A stretch of DNA of 64,000 nt from Erysipelotrichaceae bacterium NK3D112 (GTDB lineage Bacteria > Bacillota_I > Bacilli_A > Erysipelotrichales > Erysipelotrichaceae), in the NCBI GenBank assembly GCA_000701725.1, contig JNJQ01000009.1, positions 1 to 64,000 on the forward strand, given 5' to 3'. Every line of letters starts with the position of its first letter. Position 1 is the first letter of the stretch. The position numbers and the translations under genes were made by a program. The notes beneath the pieces were generated by a model. The model worked only from the letters and a program-made list of their open reading frames with translations, was not told the DNA's origin and searched no databases. Positions 43,319-50,210 of this stretch are shown here, piece by piece.

Positions 43319-44752
43319 ATGAAAGCATTTATGGACAGGAATTTCCTTCTGGAGACAGAAACCGCTCAGCATCTGTTCCACGATTACGCTGACAGCATGC
43401 CGCTGGTTGACTATCACTGCCACATCTCCCCGAAGGAAATCTACGAGGACAGGCGCTTCAACAACCTGGCGGAAGTATGGCTCGGCGGAAAGAATCCGGA
43501 CGGAACTTATTTCGGCGACCACTACAAGTGGAGAGTCATGCGTTCCAACGGAACACCGGAAGATTACATCACCGGCGACAAGCCTGACTTTGAGCGTTTT
43601 ATGAAATTCACGGAAGCACTGGAAATGGCCATCGGCAATCCGATGTATCACTGGTGCAACCTTGAACTGCACAAGTATTTCGGCATCGAGGAACCGCTGA
43701 CTGTTGAATCAGCTGAAAGAATCTGGAACAAGTGCAATGACATGCTGAAGAATGATCCGGGAATGACCGTACGCGGACTGATCAAAAAGTCCAACGTCGC
43801 ATTCATCGGCACAACCGATGATCCGGTTGATTCCCTGGAATGGCATAAGAAGATCAAGGAAGATCCGACCATCGAAGTGAAGGTTTGCCCTTCCTTCCGT
43901 CCTGACAAAGCCCTCAATATCCATAAGGAAGGCTTCGCGGAATATATCGGCCAGCTCGCAAAGAGCGTCGGCAAGGAATCCCTGAACTCCGCTGAGGAAG
44001 TCATTGACGCCCTCATCGAACGTCTGGAATTCTTCGCGGAAATGGGCTGCCGCGCAAGTGACCACGGTCTGGATTACATTCCGTTCCGCAAGACTGACAT
44101 GGCAAAGATCAACGCAACCTTCTGCAAGGTCATGAAGGGTGAGGCGATCACTGTTGAAGAGGCTGAGGAATATCAGACAGCAGGTCTGCTCGCACTGGGC
44201 AAGGCATATCACCGCCTGAACATTGCCATGCAGCTGCACTATTCCTGCCACAGAAACGCAAATGAGCGTATGTACCGCAGACTCGGTCCGGATACCGGTT
44301 TCGATATGATCGCAACCAACACCTGCGGTGAGGATATCGCAAACTTCCTCTCCGAACTGGACAAGACAAACGAATGCCCCAAGACCATTCTCTATTCCCT
44401 GAATCCGGTTGACAATGAACTGCTTGGCACAATGCTGGGCTGCTTCCAGTCGGATGAGGTTCCGGGCAAGATCCAGCTCGGTTCCGCATGGTGGTTCAAT
44501 GACACAAAGAGCGGAATGGAAGATCAGATGAGAGCACTGGCCAACCTCGGTCTGCTCGGCAACTTTGTCGGCATGCTCACAGACTCCCGTTCCTTCCTCT
44601 CCTATGCCCGCCATGATTATTTCCGCCGCATTATGTGCAACATGGTCGGCAACTGGGTTGAAAACGGAGAATATCCGAACATCGAATCATCCCTGAAGAA
44701 GATCGTTGAAGGCATCAGCTACACTAACGCAAAGCGCTACTTCGGTCTGTAA
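43319..44752 (+). CDS. uxaC: Glucuronate (galacturonate) isomerase
   Basis: Isomerises D-galacturonate to D-tagaturonate, and D-glucuronate to D-fructuronate, the first intracellular step for saturated monomers. The 477-residue length is typical. The TIM-barrel metal-site motif DYHCHISPKEIYED is at about 31-44, and LHYSCHRNAN and GSAWWFND occur in the second half. It is the last gene of the pectin block, 13 bases after kdgK, and is followed by a strong terminator. Beta-glucuronidase at 57637 would also feed it. Confidence 0.96.
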   Translation: MKAFMDRNFLLETETAQHLFHDYADSMPLVDYHCHISPKEIYEDRRFNNLAEVWLGGKNPDGTYFGDHYKWRVMRSNGTPEDYITGDKPDFERFMKFTEALEMAIGNPMYHWCNLELHKYFGIEEPLTVESAERIWNKCNDMLKNDPGMTVRGLIKKSNVAFIGTTDDPVDSLEWHKKIKEDPTIEVKVCPSFRPDKALNIHKEGFAEYIGQLAKSVGKESLNSAEEVIDALIERLEFFAEMGCRASDHGLDYIPFRKTDMAKINATFCKVMKGEAITVEEAEEYQTAGLLALGKAYHRLNIAMQLHYSCHRNANERMYRRLGPDTGFDMIATNTCGEDIANFLSELDKTNECPKTILYSLNPVDNELLGTMLGCFQSDEVPGKIQLGSAWWFNDTKSGMEDQMRALANLGLLGNFVGMLTDSRSFLSYARHDYFRRIMCNMVGNWVENGEYPNIESSLKKIVEGISYTNAKRYFGL

Positions 44753-44776
44753 TTCAAAATTGATCCCATCTGTGTG

Positions 44777-44806
44777 AATCCCGTCAGAAATGGCGGGATT
44801 TTTTTG
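44777..44806 (+). terminator. Rho-independent terminator closing the pectin block
   Basis: AATCCCG-TCAGAAATGG-CGGGATT followed by TTTTT. Confidence 0.88.
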
Positions 44807-44841
44807 CGTTTTCTTGTAAAGGGTTTCAGAAATTTCACAAA

Positions 44842-44855
44842 TGAAAACGTTTTCC
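44842..44855 (+). promoter_or_regulatory. cre-like site upstream of the microprotein promoter
   Basis: TGAAAACGTTTTCC matches 13 of 14 cre consensus positions. Its centre is about 75 bases upstream of the predicted start (about 44924), upstream of the -35, a placement more compatible with activation than with blockage. Confidence 0.6.
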
Positions 44856-44889
44856 GCAAAATTTTCTGAAAATTATTTTCATAAATCCA

Positions 44890-44917
44890 TTGCTTCTGTT
44901 TCGCGGATGCCTATAAT
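44890..44917 (+). promoter_or_regulatory. Promoter of the 39-residue microprotein unit
   Basis: TTGCTT (44890-44895), 16-base spacer, TATAAT (44912-44917). Predicted start about 44924, so the leader to the ATG at 45019 is about 95 bases. Confidence 0.7.
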
Positions 44918-44923
44918 AAACAG

Positions 44924-45018
44924 TGTCAGGAAAAAGTCCTGAGATCTGATCAGAAATACGGTGCCGAAACGAGGCACAATGAGTAAAAAGTGAATTGACG
45001 AAAGTCAGGAGGCAATAT
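44924..45018 (+). ncRNA. Structured leader with possible Shine-Dalgarno switch
   Basis: Three hairpins can be read: TCAGGA-AAAAG-TCCTGA (44926-44942), GTGCC-GAAACGA-GGCAC (44961-44977) and TGAC-GAAA-GTCA (44996-45007). The 3' arm TCCTGA of the first could instead pair with TCAGGA in the SD (45005-45010), which is identical to its own 5' arm. Two mutually exclusive folds, SD open or closed, are thus possible. I do not recognise a known riboswitch class. The segment fills much of the 586-bp gap between uxaC and the next large gene. Confidence 0.5.
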
Positions 45019-45138
45019 ATGAACACACTTATGAGAGCAGCGGTTTTATTCGGAGAACCCGCGGAAAACAAAAATCTGAATGAAGAGTCAGTCTGGAACA
45101 CAGTCTTATGGGCAATCCGTTCCATCGACAGAGACTGA
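45019..45138 (+). CDS. 39-residue microprotein, unrecognised
   Basis: A short frame, MNTLMRAAVLFGEPAENKNL and on to SIDRD, with a perfect-strength SD (CAGGAGG, six bases before the ATG). It has its own promoter at 44890 and own terminator at 45163, so the transcript is only about 280 bases. The peptide is mildly amphipathic (two Trp, alternating hydrophobic and charged residues in VWNTVLWAIRSID). It has no signal peptide, no lanthipeptide-type Cys/Ser/Thr core and no run of a single amino acid that would mark an attenuation leader. It could be a regulatory peptide, a membrane-associated small protein, or a dual-function RNA. No database match can be claimed. Confidence 0.6.
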   Translation: MNTLMRAAVLFGEPAENKNLNEESVWNTVLWAIRSIDRD

Positions 45139-45162
45139 GCCAGAACTGGATATATGAAACAG

Positions 45163-45204
45163 CGGCCTGACATGCGCAAAACCCGCATGAAAAGCCGTTT
45201 TTTT
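45163..45204 (+). terminator. Terminator of the microprotein unit
   Basis: Outer stem CGGC/GCCG encloses CATGCG-CAAAACC-CGCATG and is followed by seven T. Confidence 0.75.
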
Positions 45205-45304
45205 ATTTCCCGGGGAATGCGATCATCAGTTTTGTACATTCTTTTTTCCTTTATTGCCATCCCAAAAGCATTGTGAAGTGAATACAATATATGTGAAACA
45301 ACAT

Positions 45305-45324
45305 GATTCACTCACATGTGAATC
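45305..45324. promoter_or_regulatory. Inverted repeat in front of the GltD-like gene
   Basis: GATTCAC-TCACAT-GTGAATC, with the inner 10-bp palindrome TCACATGTGA. Further GTGAA copies lie at about 45276-45300. A CRP/FNR-type dimer could bind such a site; the identity is unknown. It ends 14 bases before the GTG start, so a bound protein would sit inside the leader. Confidence 0.45.
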
Positions 45325-45338
45325 CCAGGAGGAAAACA

Positions 45339-46556
45339 GTGGCACTTACAATTATCAATGAGGCGAATCGCTGCCTTCAGTGCAAGGTACCGATGTGCCA
45401 GAAGGGATGCCCGATCAGCACCCCGATTCCGCAGATCATCGCGGAGTTCAAAGAAGGCAAGGTCATGGATGCCGGAAAACAGCTCTTCCAGAATAATCCG
45501 ATGTCTGTTTTCTGCGCAATCGTCTGTGATCACCAGGCACAGTGCGCAGGTCATTGCGTTCTTGGCAGAAAGGGTACTCCGGTACATTTCTATAATATTG
45601 AAAAGTTTGTTTCCGATGCATATCTCGACAGAGTGAAATTTGAAAAGCCTGAAAAGAAGGGAAAGACAGTCGCTGTTCTCGGTGCCGGTCCTGCCGGCCT
45701 GACTGCTGCAGTCATCCTGGCACAGAACGGATATGATGTGACCATCTTTGATGACAATGAGCATATCGGCGGTATGCTCAGATACGGTATCCCTGAATTC
45801 AGACTGCCCAAGACAATCATCGACAGATACAAGAAACTTATGGACAAGCTGGATATCCAGTACAGACCGAATACTGCAATCGGTGCGGCTCTGACCATCG
45901 ACAACCTGTTCCGTGACGGCTATGCGTCCGTCTTTGTCGGAACCGGTGTATGGAGACCGAAGACACTTGGAATCGAAGGTGAAAGCCTTCCGCATGTACA
46001 CTTCGGTATTTCCTATCTGGCAACTCCGGATGCCTTCCAGCTTGGTGAAAATGTGGCGATCATCGGTATGGGCAACGTGGCAATGGACGTCGCAAGAACC
46101 GCACTCAGACATGGTGCACAGAATGTTACACTCTATGCAAGATCCAAGAGAATCGCTGCCAGCGAACATGAAATGGATTATGCAAAACTCGACGGTGCCC
46201 AGTTTGAATTCGGCCAGGCGATTGAAAAGATTGAACCGGAAGGACCGGTCTTCAAAGTGGCCATCTTCGATGAAAACGACAAGGTTATCGGCTATGAAGA
46301 TGAGCTGAACCATGTCAAGGCTGACTCGGTCATTCTTGCCGTTTCACAGGCCCCTAAGAACAAGCTGATCCTGACAACGGCCGGACTGGAAGGCAATGAG
46401 AAAGGCCTTCTGATCACCGATGAAAACTGCATGTGCACCGTTCCGGGTGTGTTTGCGGCAGGTGATGTCGTCACAGGTTCCAATACTGTTGTGGCAGCTG
46501 CGGCTGAGGCAAAGAAAGCTGCTTATGCCATGATGGAATACATGGAAAATCATTGA
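45339..46556 (+). CDS. NAD(P)-dependent iron-sulfur flavoprotein oxidoreductase (GltD-like)
   Basis: A 405-residue protein of the glutamate synthase small-subunit type. The N-terminal double-cluster domain shows CLQCKVPMCQKGCP (Cys12, 15, 20, 24) and CAIVCDHQAQCAGHC for two [4Fe-4S] clusters. The FAD Rossmann motif VLGAGPAGLTAA lies at about 119-130 and the NADPH motif IIGMGNVAMDVA at about 244-255. No GltB is adjacent, so it probably works as a stand-alone electron-transfer unit, for instance as an NfnA/SudA-like NADPH donor. The start is GTG 45339, fixed by AGGAGG. An ATG at 45303 would put the SD inside the gene. Confidence 0.87.
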   Translation: MALTIINEANRCLQCKVPMCQKGCPISTPIPQIIAEFKEGKVMDAGKQLFQNNPMSVFCAIVCDHQAQCAGHCVLGRKGTPVHFYNIEKFVSDAYLDRVKFEKPEKKGKTVAVLGAGPAGLTAAVILAQNGYDVTIFDDNEHIGGMLRYGIPEFRLPKTIIDRYKKLMDKLDIQYRPNTAIGAALTIDNLFRDGYASVFVGTGVWRPKTLGIEGESLPHVHFGISYLATPDAFQLGENVAIIGMGNVAMDVARTALRHGAQNVTLYARSKRIAASEHEMDYAKLDGAQFEFGQAIEKIEPEGPVFKVAIFDENDKVIGYEDELNHVKADSVILAVSQAPKNKLILTTAGLEGNEKGLLITDENCMCTVPGVFAAGDVVTGSNTVVAAAAEAKKAAYAMMEYMENH

Positions 46557-46566
46557 TCTGAATATG

Positions 46567-46602
46567 AAAATCCGGGAAGCATCTGCATCCCGGATTTTTT
46601 GC
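46567..46602. terminator. Bidirectional terminator
   Basis: AAATCCGGG-AAGCATCTGCAT-CCCGGATTTTTT serves the oxidoreductase and the convergent M48 protease gene. Confidence 0.85.
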
Positions 46603-46626
46603 GGTTTATGTTTGTCTCTGACATCT

Positions 46627-47922
46627 CTATTCCCTGTTCATTTCCATTATGGCATTGCGGATGGTTCTGATCCGGCTGACGATCGAAGGATGATCATCTT
46701 CAAGGAATTCAAGGATGGGAGCCGGATTGACATCGATCAGTTCGTCACTGCCCATCTTTTTGAATGTTTCAATCAGCTCCTCACCATAGCCTTCCTTTAC
46801 CGCATTGAGATCCGCCTCGGTTTCATTTCTTCTGGAAATGTAATTCGAGAAGACACCTGATACAAATGTGAGCGGAGTCAGTACCGCTGAAACATAAGAA
46901 AGCAGAAGGACATAATTGTTTACGGTGATGCCGTAGGACTGATTGATCTGCTGTGCAATCTCAGTGACAATGTGCGCGTGAGGCAGCAGGAATGTCATCA
47001 GAATCAGCAGGATGACAATCGTTGCGTATTCCAGATATTCCGGAAGAATCTTTTTATGCTTCAGATGTCCCGCTTCATGGGCTAGCACGGCAAGCAGCTC
47101 CCGCTCACTGTTTTCATCGAGATAATTGTCCGCGATTCCAAATGCCCTGTACCAGAGAATTCTGAGCATGTAGGCATTCTTGCTGTTGGATTTTTTCGAT
47201 TCATCATAGATTTCAATCCGGCGGATCTTTCTCTTCGCACCTTTGGTCAGAGCCATGATTTTATCGCGCAGCTCACCCGGTTCAAGATCACGGTAGCTGT
47301 ACTGCATGCGCTGAATGAAATAGGCGATGATGGAAACGGCAAAGATGAATACGGCACTGATCACAATGATTGCCCCGACCAGCAAAAACGAACGGCCGTA
47401 TGTGAGCGGCTCAATGCCTGTCCAGGAAGGAAGCCTGTGCATGATGAAGATCACAAATCCATACAGAGCGGCTGACACGAACAGACTGGTGAATACGGAG
47501 ATGCATTGATCCTTCCAGAAGCTCTTTCTGCTCATCCGGTTCAGTCCGTATTTCTCCTCGATCGTAAAGGTGGCGTAATAGGAGCGCGGTACGCTGAGCA
47601 CAAAGGAAACAAGCTCACTGCTCAGAATCGTTGCCAGAACAATCAGATATTCGTTGCCCCGGCCAAGGATTTCCATCCATGCATAATAAGGTGAGTAGAT
47701 GAAGAAGGCATTGGCCAGAATATTGGTGATTCTTGCGGCAATGAACAGCGGAAGATAATCATGTTCACGGTTCAGAAAATCCCGGTATTTTTCCGGTGTG
47801 TAAATGTCCCGCACTTCAGAAGGAATCGGTTTTTTCTGCTGTCTGTCCGTAATGATCCTGCGCCAGATGCGGTATGCATTCCCGCATAACAGCAGTCCGA
47901 ACAGAAGATGTCTGTAAAACAT
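46627..47922 (-). CDS. M48-family membrane metallopeptidase (Ste24/HtpX-like)
   Basis: A 431-residue zinc protease with several membrane helices (about 1-15, 58-80, 103-125, 150-175, 182-205, 300-325). The active-site motif HEAGHLKH sits near residues 280-287, with a downstream Glu ligand in RRNETEADLNAVK. The layout matches CAAX-protease-like Ste24 proteins, which degrade damaged membrane proteins in bacteria. The start is ATG 47922, the first ATG after a GGAGGATTC SD. The serine hydrolase gene lies 20 bases upstream on the same strand, so the two may be co-transcribed. Confidence 0.87.
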   Translation of the reverse strand: MFYRHLLFGLLLCGNAYRIWRRIITDRQQKKPIPSEVRDIYTPEKYRDFLNREHDYLPLFIAARITNILANAFFIYSPYYAWMEILGRGNEYLIVLATILSSELVSFVLSVPRSYYATFTIEEKYGLNRMSRKSFWKDQCISVFTSLFVSAALYGFVIFIMHRLPSWTGIEPLTYGRSFLLVGAIIVISAVFIFAVSIIAYFIQRMQYSYRDLEPGELRDKIMALTKGAKRKIRRIEIYDESKKSNSKNAYMLRILWYRAFGIADNYLDENSERELLAVLAHEAGHLKHKKILPEYLEYATIVILLILMTFLLPHAHIVTEIAQQINQSYGITVNNYVLLLSYVSAVLTPLTFVSGVFSNYISRRNETEADLNAVKEGYGEELIETFKKMGSDELIDVNPAPILEFLEDDHPSIVSRIRTIRNAIMEMNRE

Positions 47923-47941
47923 ATGATGAATCCTCCGTTAT

Positions 47942-48820
47942 TCAGAGCTGATCAGCGATTTCACTCATGATCAGATCAAGGTAATCCTGTGAATCCAGCG
48001 CCATCGATGTGATGAAGGCATTCTTCTTTGGAATGACAACGCAATACTGACCGAATTTGCCGGATGCGTAAAAAGCATCTGCCTTTGAATTCAGCCAGAA
48101 CTGATATCCATACTCAGGACCGCCGCCTTCCTGGATATGATTGCGGACTGCATCCGCCAGATAATCTTCCGGAACAATCTGCTTTCCGTTGTACATGCCA
48201 TGGTTCAGCAGCATTCTTCCAAACGAGCTGATCTCATCGATGGTCACATACAGGCCGTTGGCCGCATGGATATGGCCTTTCGGACATCTGGTCCAGTCAA
48301 CGCTTCTGATCCCTAGCGGCGCAAAGAATTTCTCATTCATATAATCCAGAAAATCACGTCCTGTTTTCTTTTCAGCCAGCACCGCCGCCATATAGGTGTT
48401 GAAGTTGGAGTAAAGAAAGCGTTCGCCGTTGGGATACGGGAAATTCTGCGCAAAGAAATAAGAAACCCAGTCCTGCGTCTCATAGCGGAGCGGATCATCG
48501 CCGAAGAACATGGCATGTTCCATACCGGAAGTCATTGTGAGCATATCCCTCAATGTCAGGTTTTTCAGGGAAGGGGAAAGATCATCCCGCTGATATTCCG
48601 CAAAGGAATCAATCAGTTTCTCATCCAGTGAAAGATATCCCTCGTCAATGGCAATGCCGATTCCGCAGGAGACAATGCTTTTGCATAGTGACCACGTGTT
48701 CAGTCTTGTCTTTGAATCCAGGCGGCTGTAATCCGCAAGTATTTCATCATGCTGAAACACCTGCATATAATTCAGAACAATACCGCGTTCCTTGATTCTT
48801 TCGAAAAATGAGTCAAACAT
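47942..48820 (-). CDS. Serine hydrolase of the beta-lactamase class C / PBP4* family
   Basis: A 292-residue protein. The active-site SxxK motif is SLCK (Ser44, Lys47) and the second motif is YSN (137-139). The usual KTG is replaced by GKFGQ in the last third. It has no signal peptide, so it is probably cytoplasmic, unlike true beta-lactamases. Such proteins are esterases or D-amino-acid peptidases. The SD is GAGGTG. The closest neighbour is the M48 protease; no pathway is evident. Confidence 0.82.
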   Translation of the reverse strand: MFDSFFERIKERGIVLNYMQVFQHDEILADYSRLDSKTRLNTWSLCKSIVSCGIGIAIDEGYLSLDEKLIDSFAEYQRDDLSPSLKNLTLRDMLTMTSGMEHAMFFGDDPLRYETQDWVSYFFAQNFPYPNGERFLYSNFNTYMAAVLAEKKTGRDFLDYMNEKFFAPLGIRSVDWTRCPKGHIHAANGLYVTIDEISSFGRMLLNHGMYNGKQIVPEDYLADAVRNHIQEGGGPEYGYQFWLNSKADAFYASGKFGQYCVVIPKKNAFITSMALDSQDYLDLIMSEIADQL

Positions 48821-48922
48821 GACAGCACCTCACATAATTAATACGTCACAGTCAGATTATATATGGAAATATGCCAGTCTGATCATGCATAATATTTCTG
48901 CAGGACAGACAGGAGAAATCAT

Positions 48923-49468
48923 TTGCATTATATACAGCAGGATATCGAAAAAGTGCTGTTCACGGAGGAACAGCTGAGAACCAGGGTAAGGGAACTCGGG
49001 AAAATGATCGAGAAAGACTATGATGGTCAGAAACTCATCATCGTCGGCATCCTCAAAGGCACCGGCATCTTTATGAGCGATCTGATCCGGACCATTGAAA
49101 TGCCCATCCGTACCGACTACATGGTTGTTTCAAGCTACGGCAATACCACGATCTCCTCAGGTATTGTCCGGATTATCAAAGACCTCGAAACCGACATCGC
49201 CGGCTGGAATATTCTGATTGTGGAGGATATTGTGGACACCGGCAGAACACTCAGCTATCTCAAGGAATATCTGCTTAACCGCGGCGCTAGCAGCGTGAAG
49301 ATCTGCACATTGCTGGATAAGCCGGACCGCAGAGTGAAACCCGTGGATATTGATTACTGCGGATTTATCGCACCGGATGAATTCATTGTCGGCTATGGCA
49401 TTGACTATGCGGAAAGGTACCGCAATATGCCGTTCATCGGCGTTCTGAAACGCTCGGTTTACGAATGA
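48923..49468 (+). CDS. hpt: Hypoxanthine phosphoribosyltransferase
   Basis: Salvages hypoxanthine and guanine to IMP and GMP using PRPP. The 181-residue protein has the PRPP-binding motif ILIVEDIVDTGRT (97-109), the VSSYGN flexible-loop sequence and KGTGIFMSDL. The start is TTG at 48923, supported by AGGAG seven bases upstream; no ATG in frame fits. It is a single gene, with a terminator shared with the following TetR gene. Confidence 0.95.
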   Translation: MHYIQQDIEKVLFTEEQLRTRVRELGKMIEKDYDGQKLIIVGILKGTGIFMSDLIRTIEMPIRTDYMVVSSYGNTTISSGIVRIIKDLETDIAGWNILIVEDIVDTGRTLSYLKEYLLNRGASSVKICTLLDKPDRRVKPVDIDYCGFIAPDEFIVGYGIDYAERYRNMPFIGVLKRSVYE

Positions 49469-49492
49469 ACTGAAAAACATCTGTAAAAGAAT

Positions 49493-49521
49493 AAAGACAG
49501 CGGACTGATCTGCTGTCTTTT
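49493..49521. terminator. Bidirectional terminator between hpt and a TetR gene
   Basis: AAAGACAGC-GGACTGATCT-GCTGTCTTTTT. Confidence 0.85.
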
Positions 49522-50097
49522 TCAACGGTTCATATGGCTGAGCATATTCTCAAAATCCTCGGTTTTCAGAAAGGAAGGAAGAATCTCATACATGGCCTGG
49601 GCCGCTTCCTTTGAGCTTAACGGGTATTTTCCCCTGATCCAGTCCTCATATATTTCAGCGGCTCCCGACGCAAACAGATGCAGCTGGAATTCCTCTTTCA
49701 TGCTCATATGATTCATGCATTCATCCTGCGCATACAGGGAATGATATTCATAAAGGCAGCGGGCCGCGTCATAGCTGTAATCACGGATGAATGTGTATAA
49801 GGAGTTGGCGCCTTCACTGCGAAACAATGGCAGCAGCGGTTTCCAATAGCGGATTCCTTCCTCCAGCAGCAGTTCGAACAGATCTTTCATGGATGTGATT
49901 TTCCCCTGCTCAATATGTTTCTGAAGAAGGGAGGAGTAGTTGTAATTCATCACATCATATTTGTCTTTGAAATGCCGGTAGAATGTCGCTCTGGAAACCC
50001 CTGCTTTCTGCGCAATCTGAAAAACCGTGATTGCATCAAAATCACGGTGCGAAGCCAGCTGATTGAATGCGTTCAGAATCCGGTCTCTGGTATCCAT
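49522..50097 (-). CDS. TetR/AcrR-family regulator of the iron-sulfur flavoprotein operon
   Basis: A 191-residue regulator. The HTH region is AITVFQIAQKAGVSRATFYRHFKDKYDV (about 23-50), a textbook TetR motif. The C-terminal domain is helical with several aromatic residues (YWKPLLPLF, TFIRDYSYDA). It is divergent from the large flavoprotein gene. A perfect inverted repeat covers its own start codon, so it should repress itself and perhaps the neighbour. The ligand is unknown. Confidence 0.88.
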   Translation of the reverse strand: MDTRDRILNAFNQLASHRDFDAITVFQIAQKAGVSRATFYRHFKDKYDVMNYNYSSLLQKHIEQGKITSMKDLFELLLEEGIRYWKPLLPLFRSEGANSLYTFIRDYSYDAARCLYEYHSLYAQDECMNHMSMKEEFQLHLFASGAAEIYEDWIRGKYPLSSKEAAQAMYEILPSFLKTEDFENMLSHMNR

Positions 50098-50125
50098 ATG
50101 AGACAGTTTAACAGAAGTGTCTCAT
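50098..50125. promoter_or_regulatory. TetR operator in the flavoprotein divergon
   Basis: ATGAGACA and TGTCTCAT are perfect 8-base arms separated by 12 bases. The left arm overlaps the TetR start codon. A TATAAT for the rightward operon lies at 50175-50180. Confidence 0.7.
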
Positions 50126-50210
50126 TTAATAAAGATGTTTCCGGATTGCGGTTTTTTGCGGTTTTGTTCATTACTATAATTTCAGTAAAGAACCAATGGA
50201 GGACATCATC

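Noticed and set aside
44835-45311. 158-codon minus-strand frame covering the microprotein unit
   Set aside because: No SD, basic low-complexity translation, and the plus-strand signals (promoter, SD, terminator) explain the region better.
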